Source of the DNA: an uncultured Flavobacteriales bacterium
GTDB taxonomy: Bacteria; Bacteroidota; Bacteroidia; Flavobacteriales_D; Crocinitomicaceae
Assembly: GCA_938092255.1 (NCBI GenBank)
Contig: CALKHF010000090.1
Location: 1 to 58,592 of the forward strand
Length of the DNA stretch: 58,592 nt
Direction: 5' to 3'
Under the pieces are notes generated by a model. It was given only the letters and a program-made list of their open reading frames with translations, ran no database searches and was not told the origin of the DNA. Below, piece by piece: positions 31,434 to 41,326 of this stretch. Within the stretch, counting starts at the first letter, position 1. Every line of letters starts with the position of its first letter. The position numbers and the translations under genes are program-made.

Positions 31434-33557
31434 CTATGATACATAAATCAGCTGATCAAGAGCAACTTTAATACGCGTGTTTCCTATCACTAAAGTGGTT
31501 TGCTTTCCTTTAATTTCATCAACACAAGCCAGCTGTTTTGTGGATATTATTTTCACCTTTGAGCCGACAATGATCTTCTCTTGTTGATAAGAAACCACTT
31601 GCTTTTTACTTAACTTTCTTTTGGGTTTATTGGCTTTTTTCTTGGCTTCCGTTTTGGTTTTCTGCTGTTTTAGATAGTCAATTATCTTTTGAGAAGTTTC
31701 CTCGTTGTTTTTTTTACCCTTACCCGTTTTGTACTGTGAAATAAATTCTAACATCTTTTTGCCCGCTAAAAGCTGGCTGTCATGAATCTGACTTGACTGG
31801 TTCAACTTATCATACTTAGACTGAAGTTTCTCTTTATAACTTTCTATTTGTTCTGCCTTTTCTTTGTATTCATCGGCCTCTTTTTTATACTCCTTAATCT
31901 GTTTTTCTAGAAGATTTGTTTTACCCTGAAGATCACTTAAAAGTTCGTTAAAACGAAGTTTTTCTTTGTTTAGTTTTTTCTTCGCTTTTTCAATTAGCGA
32001 TTCTGATACCCCATTTATTTTTGCCACCTCAAAAGTAAAAGAGCTTCCTGGCGAACCCATTTCAAATCTAAATAGAGGTTGTAGGTTTATGGGGTTAAAA
32101 AGCATACAACCATTTACGGCCTGGGGAAGTTGAACGGCTCTGGATTTAATATTGCTGTAATGGGTTGTCATTATTGCAAAGATCTTCTTTCGATACAGCG
32201 AGTCAAAAAAAGCTTCTGCCAAAGCTCCCCCAAGGTCTGGGTCGGAACCCGTTCCAAACTCATCTAATAAAAGAAGTGTTTCAGGATTTGAAAGCGTTAA
32301 AAACTTTTTCATTCTAGTCAAGCGATATGAGTATGTGCTCAATTCGTTTTCTATCGACTGATTGTCTCCTATTTCTGAATATATTTGACTAAACAGGCAA
32401 AATGTATTGTTCTCTTTTGCAGGAATAAACATGCCTGATTGAACCATCAACTGAAATAAACCCAAAGTTTTTAATGTTATACTCTTCCCACCAGCATTGG
32501 GGCCAGAAATTACCAGCATTCTTCGAGACTCATCCATTTGTATATTCTGTCCAAACGTTGGCTTATTTTCTCCTTGATTTTTTCTCTTCAACAAAGGGTG
32601 AGTGGCATCCAAAACGTCTGTCTTTTTTTGTTTGGAGATGTGAGGTTTCACTGCCTTCATCTCTCTAGCTAGCTTATATTTAGCTGACACAAAATCCAAT
32701 TCGTGCAGACTCTTATTATAGGCTTCTATAAGCCAAGAATATGATGCCAATATGCGTGTTAATTCACGAAGAATCCGATGTATTTCTTTTTCTTCGTCAA
32801 TGTGAAGATGATCAAGCTGTGTGTTAAGTTCAATATTTACTCTTGGCTCGATATGGGCTACATTTCCTGTTTTACTGCTTCCCAAAACATGACCTGAAAA
32901 CTGCTTTTTATAAGACGATTTAACTGAAAGAACGCGGCGGTTATTGATCACGGTTTCTTTTGTTTCGGCAAGCAAATTGGTTTTGGATAATTTCCGAAGC
33001 TCTTTGTCAAAGTTTTTTTGTATTTGTCGATAGGTACTACGAATAGAAACCCGTATGTCTTTAAGTTGAGAAGACGCTGTGTCTTTTATTTTGCCTGATG
33101 CATCTATGACTTTTTCAATAGGCTCAATAATCTCCATGGTATAATGAGTGTCACTGAAGATGTTTTGCATTTCATGAAAATCTCCTATCGCTTTTTCAAA
33201 AAAGCCAAGGATGGTATTATTCAAGTAAGACGCTTGATGGATTTTTAAGATTCCACTTAAAGGAATAACCGCATTTTGAATTTTTAAAAACCGAAGCTCT
33301 TCTTCTAGGTCTTCAAAGTCCAAGGCAGGAAACCCTCGCTCTGTTTCTCGTATATCCCAAAACTCTTGAAGCTCCTGAATTCTTCTTTTTAAATCATTAT
33401 AGCTACTTATGGGAACGAGTTCAAGAACACGTCTTTGGGTTTTTTCTGAAAGAGCGTGCTTCGCGCACCATTCTAAAACTTTATCAAATTCTAAATCCAA
33501 AATGGTTTGGCGATCAGTAACTGCTTTCATTGTTCGATTCTGTTGCAACACCCTCAT
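31434..33557 (-). CDS. MutS2-family ATPase, short form without recognisable Smr domain
   Basis: Walker A GPNAGGKSITLKTLG, LLLDEFGTGSDPDLGGALAEA; ends after a KOW-like segment. Confidence 0.88.
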   Translation of the reverse strand: MRVLQQNRTMKAVTDRQTILDLEFDKVLEWCAKHALSEKTQRRVLELVPISSYNDLKRRIQELQEFWDIRETERGFPALDFEDLEEELRFLKIQNAVIPLSGILKIHQASYLNNTILGFFEKAIGDFHEMQNIFSDTHYTMEIIEPIEKVIDASGKIKDTASSQLKDIRVSIRSTYRQIQKNFDKELRKLSKTNLLAETKETVINNRRVLSVKSSYKKQFSGHVLGSSKTGNVAHIEPRVNIELNTQLDHLHIDEEKEIHRILRELTRILASYSWLIEAYNKSLHELDFVSAKYKLAREMKAVKPHISKQKKTDVLDATHPLLKRKNQGENKPTFGQNIQMDESRRMLVISGPNAGGKSITLKTLGLFQLMVQSGMFIPAKENNTFCLFSQIYSEIGDNQSIENELSTYSYRLTRMKKFLTLSNPETLLLLDEFGTGSDPDLGGALAEAFFDSLYRKKIFAIMTTHYSNIKSRAVQLPQAVNGCMLFNPINLQPLFRFEMGSPGSSFTFEVAKINGVSESLIEKAKKKLNKEKLRFNELLSDLQGKTNLLEKQIKEYKKEADEYKEKAEQIESYKEKLQSKYDKLNQSSQIHDSQLLAGKKMLEFISQYKTGKGKKNNEETSQKIIDYLKQQKTKTEAKKKANKPKRKLSKKQVVSYQQEKIIVGSKVKIISTKQLACVDEIKGKQTTLVIGNTRIKVALDQLIYVS

Positions 33558-33776
33558 AAAACACGTTAAATAAGTCTTTGTTTTAACACCCCAAGATTGT
33601 TGTTGTTTTGTTTAATATATAATTCTGTTGTCCTTCTATGTAAAGTCTTCACAAGATAGCTTAAATCAAGCATTTTATTATGCTTAAATAATAAGTAACT
33701 TAAACCTTTATTTGTAAATCTTGAACAACTTAAAATGCATATCAAATAGAATAGGCCTGGAAAACATTCTTCTTTT

Positions 33777-34667
33777 ATGAATATCTATAAACAACTCTAT
33801 CAAAAAACATCCTTAATCAAGTCCAAATCTATACATGGACTTTACTATAAAATGGAATGTGATCAGCCTTCTTTTTCTTTTAAAATTCGGGGAATGGAAA
33901 AGCTTTGTCGGTTTCATTTAGCAAAAGGGGTGCAGAGTTTTGTGGCCTCTTCGGGAGGAAATGCCGGGTATTCCTTGGCTTATGTTGGCCAACAATTAGG
34001 CGTGGCCGTTTCCGTTATTGTTCCCTCCACAACCTCCTCGTATATGATAGATAAAATAAAGGGGCTTGGAGCTAAAGTAGAAATATATGGTGATGTTTGG
34101 GACGAGGCCAATATTCGAGCACTTGAAATCGCAGAAAAAACGGATGCTGTTTTTGTTTCTCCTTTTGACGATCCATTACTTTGGGATGGGCATTCCAAAA
34201 TGATTGACGAGTGTGTGTCTCAAATGGAAAAACCAGATCACCTTGTTGTCTCTGTGGGTGGTGGTGGATTGCTTTGTGGCATTCTAGAGGGGTTAAAAAG
34301 AAACCATTGGTCAGGGGTAAAAATCACAACTGTTGAAACCACAGGTGCCGCCTCCTTTTATGAAAGCTGGAAAGCCCAAAAGGTCATCAAATTAAAAGAG
34401 ATAAATACCGTTGCAAACACATTGGGGGCAAAAAAAATCACAGAAAAAGCCCTATCTCTTGCTAAAGAATTCGAGATTAATACGGCTCTTGTTTCGGACG
34501 AGGAAGCCGTTAAAGCAACTCAGTTATTTTACAAGGAAACTTCCAAAAGAGTCGAGCCGGCATGTGGGGCCGCACTCTCTATTCCCTTTCTTTACCCTGA
34601 GCATTTTGATGAAAACGAACGTGTTTTGGTTATTGCTTGCGGGGGAGCAAATGTTAAACCAAACTAA
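33777..34667 (+). CDS. PLP-dependent serine/threonine dehydratase-like enzyme
   Basis: PSFSFKIRGM (PLP lysine), SSGGNAGYSLAY, SVGGGGLLCG. Confidence 0.9.
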   Translation: MNIYKQLYQKTSLIKSKSIHGLYYKMECDQPSFSFKIRGMEKLCRFHLAKGVQSFVASSGGNAGYSLAYVGQQLGVAVSVIVPSTTSSYMIDKIKGLGAKVEIYGDVWDEANIRALEIAEKTDAVFVSPFDDPLLWDGHSKMIDECVSQMEKPDHLVVSVGGGGLLCGILEGLKRNHWSGVKITTVETTGAASFYESWKAQKVIKLKEINTVANTLGAKKITEKALSLAKEFEINTALVSDEEAVKATQLFYKETSKRVEPACGAALSIPFLYPEHFDENERVLVIACGGANVKPN

Positions 34668-34738
34668 TTAGTCATCACCTATTCAAAATTTTCTAACTTA
34701 GATTAAATGGAATTTTTTGTGAAATTTATTAACCTTCT

Positions 34739-35062
34739 ATGAATCTTTTTTTTGCAGTAATCCTGGGTTTCGTGCTAAGTTCTTGCGCAACTGATCAAGT
34801 ATGTGACTGTTTTGAAAACAGACTTGCTCTTAAAAAATTGCTTAATTCTGCAAATGGCGATTTCGACAAACGTAAAAGAATACAAAACACTCAAGAATAC
34901 AAAGACTTAAAAGCAAAAAAAATAGAATGTCGTGATAAAATTGAACCTGAATACTTCAAGGAACACAAGATTGAAAGAAATGGTAGGGGAGACAAACAAT
35001 TCTTAATGGAAGAATTTGGCGATTGCGAGGCGGTTGTTGATTTAATGGAGGGAAATTATTAA
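34739..35062 (+). CDS. hypothetical lipoprotein
   Basis: Signal peptide with LSSC lipobox. Confidence 0.6.
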   Translation: MNLFFAVILGFVLSSCATDQVCDCFENRLALKKLLNSANGDFDKRKRIQNTQEYKDLKAKKIECRDKIEPEYFKEHKIERNGRGDKQFLMEEFGDCEAVVDLMEGNY

Positions 35063-35076
35063 ATAACAGACATTTT

Positions 35077-36327
35077 ATGGAGATTATCAAAAAATATTGG
35101 AAACCCATCTTAGCCATACTAACTGTGGTTTATCTCGCTTGGTCTATCTCTATCATTTCGGAGTCTAAAAAACAGTCTGCTAAAGCGCAAAACGAAAAAA
35201 ATAAAATTGCCGAAATATTAAATTTCAATGATCGACTACTAAATTTTCAAGAATGGGTTTCGGAAGCAGAGTGGGAACGAAAAAATAAAAGGTATAACGA
35301 GGTCCTTGCGCATGCAGAAACATATAATGCGAAGGCTATTCACTATGGTGTTACGCTTTTTTATATTAGCCTTGCCTTTGGAATTCTTGTAGCATTGCTA
35401 CTGTTTTCTATCAAGCCTTATTTTGGCTTGGCATTTTCCTTATCTATCATTGCATTGACAATGCTTCTTGAAGGTGTTCTAAATCCTATGCTGGAAGTGG
35501 GGGCATTTAAAGAAAAACTTACCGTAAAAGCAAAAGTTAAACCCATTGAAACCCCTGCATATGATTACGGAATGAAGAAGGTGGACAGTTTAGACAATCA
35601 CCTTAACTCCATGGTGGATTCATTAGACACTAAAATCATTTCTATCACCAATGACATTCACGAAAAATCAAAAAACGCACAGACCAAACTAAACACCCTG
35701 AAAAGTTTTTCATCTAAAATCCCATTTTATGGATCGGATTTGACAAAAAAAATCAATGCGATGTCTGCTGTTATAGATCCTTTGACAGAAATGACCCACC
35801 CCTTAAATGACCACCTCGTTCAGGTTAAAATCCTGAAAGATGTCGTCTTGGACTCTCTGAAGTCTGTTGCTGATTCATATGCCGATACCACTTACGGCAT
35901 TGATAAAGTTTTTCCTGGTCGCACTTATTTTTATTATCAAAACAAAGGTGTTTTTGACATAATAGATATTTTGGTAAAGTCTAAAAATTATGTCGTCGCA
36001 GTTTGTATTGGCTTATTCAGCTTTATCATCCCATGTATAAAACTTAGCGCATCTTTATTTATGCTCTTGTTTCCAAAATTCTCCTCCAAAAGAACACAGT
36101 CCATTTTGTCTTTTATCAGCAAATGGAGCATGGCTGATGTATTTGTTGTTGGCGCCTTTTTGTCTTATCTTAGCTTTTCGAATATGAGTCCTGGTGTTGA
36201 TGTGGAAGCCAATATTGTTTTTGGTCTGTATTTCTTTCTGTGTTACGTAATCATCTCAATGGTTTTAGGAGAATTGCTTAAAAGAAGCTTAAAGGAGTCC
36301 GCGTTACTTGAAACAAAAAATAATTAA
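35077..36327 (+). CDS. PqiA-like membrane protein with large N-terminal extracytoplasmic coiled-coil insert
   Basis: C-terminal FIIPCIKLSASLF...ISKWSMADVFVVGAFLSYLSF resembles the PqiA domain; multiple TMs. Confidence 0.65.
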   Translation: MEIIKKYWKPILAILTVVYLAWSISIISESKKQSAKAQNEKNKIAEILNFNDRLLNFQEWVSEAEWERKNKRYNEVLAHAETYNAKAIHYGVTLFYISLAFGILVALLLFSIKPYFGLAFSLSIIALTMLLEGVLNPMLEVGAFKEKLTVKAKVKPIETPAYDYGMKKVDSLDNHLNSMVDSLDTKIISITNDIHEKSKNAQTKLNTLKSFSSKIPFYGSDLTKKINAMSAVIDPLTEMTHPLNDHLVQVKILKDVVLDSLKSVADSYADTTYGIDKVFPGRTYFYYQNKGVFDIIDILVKSKNYVVAVCIGLFSFIIPCIKLSASLFMLLFPKFSSKRTQSILSFISKWSMADVFVVGAFLSYLSFSNMSPGVDVEANIVFGLYFFLCYVIISMVLGELLKRSLKESALLETKNN

Positions 36328-36396
36328 GGTTTTTTTTTGCCTTCAAGGTTTTGCACGATATTTGTCTTTACGCATACTTTAACAAAAACAACTACA

Positions 36397-37554
36397 ATGA
36401 AAAAAATGATGTTTATCGCCTGTCTGTTTTCTTTACAGGCAAAAGCCCAAAATATTGATGATAATTTTGTGACTTTCAATTATACACAGCTCCCTCTCAC
36501 GAGTGTTGAAGAAGGTTTACGTTCTTATAGATTTGAGATTGTTACGGATGTTGAAGGGGCGAATATGGACAGTGCCTCAACATACCAGATACGCATAGAC
36601 AATGCCGTTAGTATTTATCAGAAAAGGATGGAAACTTGGTTGTCTAAAATGTCCCTTTTGCAACAGCAAGAGAACTCTTCAGGAGTATCTCAATCCATGA
36701 ATTACCCTGTAAAGCCTTCTTTAGACTTGGTTCTTAAACCTGTTCAGCATACTGTTTCAACAAACGCAACTGCTGCGGGTATAAAAATCAGTGAGTTTAG
36801 CGAGGGAGAAAATGGATTACTCGTAAAATACACTCTCCTACCTATTAAAAGTGTTCGATTTAGTTATGCAAAAAAAGGAACCGGTGCGAGCACAAAATAT
36901 GATTATAAATGCAACTATACACTGCAAGCAAAAATGGAGGTTATAGACCCAAGTAATACTGTTTTGTATGAAAAAATAGTAGGTGGCGCTCGAAGCAAAG
37001 GCTTAGGTAAATACAAAAGCACTTATGACTTCGCAAAATGGTATATGAACAACCGTGAATCTTTTTATTCTCAAATAGAATCTGAGGGAAGAAAGGCTGC
37101 GGTTTCCGGTTCAGCAGGGGCTTTAGACGGTCAGTTCGGATATATAAACAAATCTAGAAAAGCCGAAATGTATTCCGTAAAAAAATACAAAGATTATGAT
37201 TATACAGATGTGATTTTAGCCTATGATCAAACCACGGAAGCGCTCTTAAAAGTAGGAGACAGCCGGGACAGAAGTGAGGCTATGGATGCTCTTGGTAATG
37301 CAAAAGACATGTGGTTGAAAATACTTGAAGAGAGCAATCTTCAAAACAAGAAAGAAAGAATCAACAAGAAAATTTCTGCAATGATTTGGTGCAATCTCGC
37401 TGAAATTTCCGTTTGGATGGCAGACTTCAATGAAGCTGACAACAATGTATCAAAAACAATGAACTCTGGAGTAATTAAAGCCAAGAGTCACATTAAAGGA
37501 GAAAAGTCTTTTTACGCGGATCAAAAAAATCGCTGGGAAGCCAATTTTGAATAA
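36397..37554 (+). CDS. hypothetical secreted protein
   Basis: Signal peptide MKKMMFIACLFSLQAKAQN; ATG 36397 preferred. Confidence 0.55.
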   Translation: MKKMMFIACLFSLQAKAQNIDDNFVTFNYTQLPLTSVEEGLRSYRFEIVTDVEGANMDSASTYQIRIDNAVSIYQKRMETWLSKMSLLQQQENSSGVSQSMNYPVKPSLDLVLKPVQHTVSTNATAAGIKISEFSEGENGLLVKYTLLPIKSVRFSYAKKGTGASTKYDYKCNYTLQAKMEVIDPSNTVLYEKIVGGARSKGLGKYKSTYDFAKWYMNNRESFYSQIESEGRKAAVSGSAGALDGQFGYINKSRKAEMYSVKKYKDYDYTDVILAYDQTTEALLKVGDSRDRSEAMDALGNAKDMWLKILEESNLQNKKERINKKISAMIWCNLAEISVWMADFNEADNNVSKTMNSGVIKAKSHIKGEKSFYADQKNRWEANFE

Positions 37555-37593
37555 ACAAGTTTAATTAATTTTGTTCTTCAAAAAATTGAGTGA

Positions 37594-38682
37594 ATGAGTA
37601 ATTTTCATGTGGATGATGATATTACAAAAGCAGAAACCTTGCCCGCATCTTTTTACCGTGATGATGAGGTGTTTGAGCGCTTAAAAGAGCGTGTATTTTC
37701 ACGCTCTTATCAATGGTTTGGTAGTGTTGTTGACCTACTGCCGCAAGAATCTTATGTTAAGCCGCTCATGTTTATTGAAGGCTTTCTCGAGGAACCCTTT
37801 TTTTTGAGAAAAGATACCGCAAATGGCCTCACCTGTTTTTCAAATGTGTGTACCCATCGAGGAAACCTCATCTTTCATCATGAGGGTGTTTCAAAAAGAA
37901 TTACATGTGGCTATCACGGAAGAACCTGGAAAACAGATGGGAGCTTTAAGTTTATGCCAGAATTTAAGGAGGCCGAAAATTTTCCCAGGGCTTGTGATCA
38001 CCTTAAAGCATTTCAAACCTTACAATTAGGACCCCAACTATTTGTTGGTATAGACGCAGTAATTGATTTAGAAACTGTTCTTGCCAAAATGAAAGAGCGA
38101 ATCGGTTTTCTTCCTCTTGATGAATTCAAACTTGACTCCTCAAAAAGCAAGGATTACTTGGTGAATTGTCATTGGGCGCTCTACTGCGACAATTACCTCG
38201 AAGGCTTTCATATACCTTTTGTACATGAAGACCTCAATGCGGCTTTAGATTATGGAAGCTATACGACCGACTTATTTGAAAACGGCTCATTACAGATTGG
38301 CTATTCCTCTGGCGGAGAAGAGGTTTTTGATTTGCCTGTTGGGCATCCAGATCATGGAAAAGAAGTTGCCGCATATTACTATTGGTTGTATCCCAATATG
38401 ATGTTTAATTTTTATCCTTGGGGGCTTTCGGTTAATGTGGTTCGTCCGGTTTCTAAAAACAAAACCAGGGTGCTGTTTAGGTCGTATGTTTGGGATGAAT
38501 CAAAGCTAAGTGATGGAGCGGGATCCGTGTTGGATAAAGTGGAAAGAGAGGATGAGTTTGTAGTTGAAGGAGTGCAAAAGGGACTGCAGTCAATCACTTA
38601 TCAGTCTGGGCGGTTTTCGCCCTCAAGAGAGCAGGGTGTGCATCATTTTCATAGAATGCTCGCGAACGCGCTGAATTCATAA
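37594..38682 (+). CDS. Rieske-type aromatic ring-hydroxylating oxygenase alpha subunit
   Basis: CTHRGNLIFHHEGVSKRITCGYHGRTW Rieske motif; NYLEGFHIPFVHEDL mononuclear-iron motif. Confidence 0.92.
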   Translation: MSNFHVDDDITKAETLPASFYRDDEVFERLKERVFSRSYQWFGSVVDLLPQESYVKPLMFIEGFLEEPFFLRKDTANGLTCFSNVCTHRGNLIFHHEGVSKRITCGYHGRTWKTDGSFKFMPEFKEAENFPRACDHLKAFQTLQLGPQLFVGIDAVIDLETVLAKMKERIGFLPLDEFKLDSSKSKDYLVNCHWALYCDNYLEGFHIPFVHEDLNAALDYGSYTTDLFENGSLQIGYSSGGEEVFDLPVGHPDHGKEVAAYYYWLYPNMMFNFYPWGLSVNVVRPVSKNKTRVLFRSYVWDESKLSDGAGSVLDKVEREDEFVVEGVQKGLQSITYQSGRFSPSREQGVHHFHRMLANALNS

Positions 38683-38684
38683 CA

Positions 38685-39344
38685 ATGAAGCTTTATTTTC
38701 TACTTATTTTTCTTTTGCTTTCCTTTGTGCAAAAAGCACAGGTTCAGATTGAATTTTGTCTTTTCTCTGATTCTGTAATTCATACTCCTTTTAAAATAAA
38801 TGAAACAGACTCGCTAACGAAGTTTAAATTCTACATCAGCCACTTAGAAGTCAAAGGGGAAAACAAACATGTCTCTGAAAAGCAGCATTACCTCTTAGAT
38901 TTTCATGAAAATGGAAGCGCTTCACGGATTATCAGTTTGAATAATGTGGACACGTCAAGCATTCTAGAAATTGAATTTCTACTAGGGGTTGACCACAAAA
39001 CCTGCAATGAAGGCATTGGTGAAGGTGCGCTAGATCCCATAAATGGGATGTATTGGACCTGGCAAAGTGGTTATATTAATTTCAAAATGGAAGGTGTTTC
39101 GGACAATAGCACTGCTAAACAAAACAAGTTTCAGCTCCATCTTGGAGGGTTTAGAAAACCGTATAGCTCGACTCAAAAGATTAATCTGACTCTCGAAAAA
39201 GAAACCTCCGAAATAAAAATCTGCTTTGATCTAAATAAATTCCTAAACGGTGTTAATCTTAAAAATCAGCATACTATTATGAGTCCTTCCAAAGAATCTG
39301 TAAGCTTATCGAAACTTGCAAAAACATGCTTTTATGTCAATTAA
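38685..39344 (+). CDS. MbnP-like periplasmic protein
   Basis: Signal peptide; KFYISHLEVKG, GVDHKTCNEG, NGMYWTWQSGYINFKMEG; gene pair with a di-heme protein. Confidence 0.8.
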   Translation: MKLYFLLIFLLLSFVQKAQVQIEFCLFSDSVIHTPFKINETDSLTKFKFYISHLEVKGENKHVSEKQHYLLDFHENGSASRIISLNNVDTSSILEIEFLLGVDHKTCNEGIGEGALDPINGMYWTWQSGYINFKMEGVSDNSTAKQNKFQLHLGGFRKPYSSTQKINLTLEKETSEIKICFDLNKFLNGVNLKNQHTIMSPSKESVSLSKLAKTCFYVN

Positions 39345-40359
39345 GAGTTCTTTTTTATTGGGCGGAACTTTTTTGGTTTTTTCTTTTTATTGGTTCACTG
39401 ATTTTCATCGAGCACCTATATACTATATTCCAAAACCCCATTACAAGCTTCCTGTAAATCCCCAAAAAAATGATACCGTACAGCTTGGCCGCATGCTATT
39501 TTACGACAATATTTTATCTGCAAACAATGAGGTTTCTTGTGCATCATGTCACAATTCTTATAATGCTTTTGCACATACTGACCACGAACTTAGTCACGGC
39601 ATATACGACTCTACAGGAAACAGAAATGCTCCTGCCTTATTTAATCTTGCCTGGCAAAAAGAATTTATGTGGGATGGTGCCGTTCACCACATTGAAGCCC
39701 AGGCCCTCGCTCCTCTTCATGACCCTAGAGAGCTTGGGTCGAGCATTGAGGAACTTCTAATAAAGCTTAAATCTTCAAGCTTTTATCGAACCCAGTTTTT
39801 CAAGGTCTTCGGCGACTCAATAATCAATAGCAAACGGATATTAAAATCCCTATCCGCTTTTGAACTGAGCCTTGTTTCTTTTAATTCAAAATATGATCGG
39901 ATAAAACAAGGGCAAGAGGTGTTTACTGAACAAGAAAAACAAGGGTATCTATTATTTCAAAATCATTGTAATCGTTGTCATACTGAACCTCTGTTTTCCA
40001 ATTTTGAATACCTTGACAATGGCTTGCCTATTGATCCTTTTCTTCAAGATTACGGGAGGTTCTTAATCACCAATGTAGAAAACGACAAATTTAAATTCAA
40101 GGTTCCATCTTTACGGAATCTAAGCTATACTTTTCCCTATATGCACGATGGCCGTTTTGACAAGCTAAGAAAGGTGTTGGCTCATTATGGAGACATTGAT
40201 GTTCATTCTAGAGTTACAGATGTAAAATCCATACCTTTGTCATTTAATGAACAGAGCGATCTCATCTCCTTTTTACTTACTCTAAATGATGAAAGCTTTG
40301 TTTTTAATAAAGAACATGCTTTTCCAAACCGCCTTAAAGAGGAACTGATAAAGAAATAG
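39334..40359 (+). CDS. di-heme cytochrome c peroxidase / MauG / MbnH-like protein
   Basis: Two CxxCH motifs (CASCH, CNRCH), LGRMLFYDNILSANNEVSCASCH, APALFNLAWQKEFMWDG; overlaps the MbnP-like gene. Confidence 0.88.
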   Translation: MSIKSSFLLGGTFLVFSFYWFTDFHRAPIYYIPKPHYKLPVNPQKNDTVQLGRMLFYDNILSANNEVSCASCHNSYNAFAHTDHELSHGIYDSTGNRNAPALFNLAWQKEFMWDGAVHHIEAQALAPLHDPRELGSSIEELLIKLKSSSFYRTQFFKVFGDSIINSKRILKSLSAFELSLVSFNSKYDRIKQGQEVFTEQEKQGYLLFQNHCNRCHTEPLFSNFEYLDNGLPIDPFLQDYGRFLITNVENDKFKFKVPSLRNLSYTFPYMHDGRFDKLRKVLAHYGDIDVHSRVTDVKSIPLSFNEQSDLISFLLTLNDESFVFNKEHAFPNRLKEELIKK

Positions 40360-40394
40360 TTTCTTTGCTGAGCGAGTGTTTTTCGTGAAAGCCT

Positions 40395-40450
40395 TTAACG
40401 GTAGGGATTCACAAGGGAAAAGTAAAGATGTATCTTTAGCCCTACGTTAA
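40395..40450. repeat. attC-like folded palindrome, left of orphan ORF
   Basis: TTAACG-g-TAGGG ... CCCTACGTTAA, 11-bp stem with one bulged G; an inner perfect TAAAGAT-GT-ATCTTTA hairpin at 40423-40438. Confidence 0.55.
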
Positions 40451-40462
40451 CCCAAATGCATA

Positions 40463-41326
40463 ATGACTGAAATTTATAAAGAAATATCTGAAGCAGAAAT
40501 TCACAACAAAGGGCTTTATAGTCTGGAAGAGAATTTTCAAACTGAATTTTCTTTTAATACTTATAAAATTAATCTTGATGGGCTAGATGAACCAAATAAT
40601 GGTCGAAATATACTTAAATTTAGACTGTTTAGAAATGACCTTAATATAACTCATGAAGTTAATAATCAAGGGTATTGTTATCCTATAACATTTCCTTTTT
40701 CAGATACAAAATCAAACTACATTTATATTCCAACAGAAAATAAAATTGTTTTAATTAACACCAATACGCATACAATACACAAATTTGATTATCCAGAAGC
40801 AAAGGGATTAAGATTTAATTTCTTTTATGATAATTTTTTATTCCTTGTATTTAGAAATTGGTATTTGATTATTAATTTAAACAATCTTAAAACTGATATT
40901 TTCGAGCAAAAAAATCTTGATTTTATTCAACCATATAAAGATCATTTTTTAGTTTTCAATAACTGGTTTCAAGAAGTTGAAAAGAGGAGTTTAATAAACT
41001 TTTCGACTGTAAATACTAACGCAATAACGATAGAATCAAAAAATATTTATGATTCCAGTATTGAGGAATACGAGCGTAAAAGAGCCGAAAGCAAAAAAGG
41101 ATATTTATGGTCAACTGGTCATAAAAACATTAATGGTTCAAAGCAAATTTTCAATATTCATAGATGGAATTTAGTTGGATGCGATTTTGGTAAATCAACA
41201 ATAGACCTAGGAACTACAATCCCTTTAACAAATGGAAATATGGATGAAAAAAGAACAATGTGGTTTGAGGTAGAAAACAAATATATTCGAATTAACATAA
41301 AAGCACTTGTGGCTAACAAAGTATAA
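40463..41326 (+). CDS. AT-rich orphan hypothetical protein
   Basis: Complete 287-aa ORF with no signal peptide or recognised family. Confidence 0.6.
   Translation: MTEIYKEISEAEIHNKGLYSLEENFQTEFSFNTYKINLDGLDEPNNGRNILKFRLFRNDLNITHEVNNQGYCYPITFPFSDTKSNYIYIPTENKIVLINTNTHTIHKFDYPEAKGLRFNFFYDNFLFLVFRNWYLIINLNNLKTDIFEQKNLDFIQPYKDHFLVFNNWFQEVEKRSLINFSTVNTNAITIESKNIYDSSIEEYERKRAESKKGYLWSTGHKNINGSKQIFNIHRWNLVGCDFGKSTIDLGTTIPLTNGNMDEKRTMWFEVENKYIRINIKALVANKV

Noticed and set aside
31538-31548. TGTGGATAT DnaA-box-like 9-mer inside mutS2
   Set aside because: Single occurrence in coding sequence; shows that one such match can arise by chance.
33564-33588. GTTAAA...TTTAAC short inverted repeat upstream of mutS2
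   Set aside because: Only 6 bp and AT-only apart from the ends; expected by chance here and lacks the bulged-stem layout seen at 40395.
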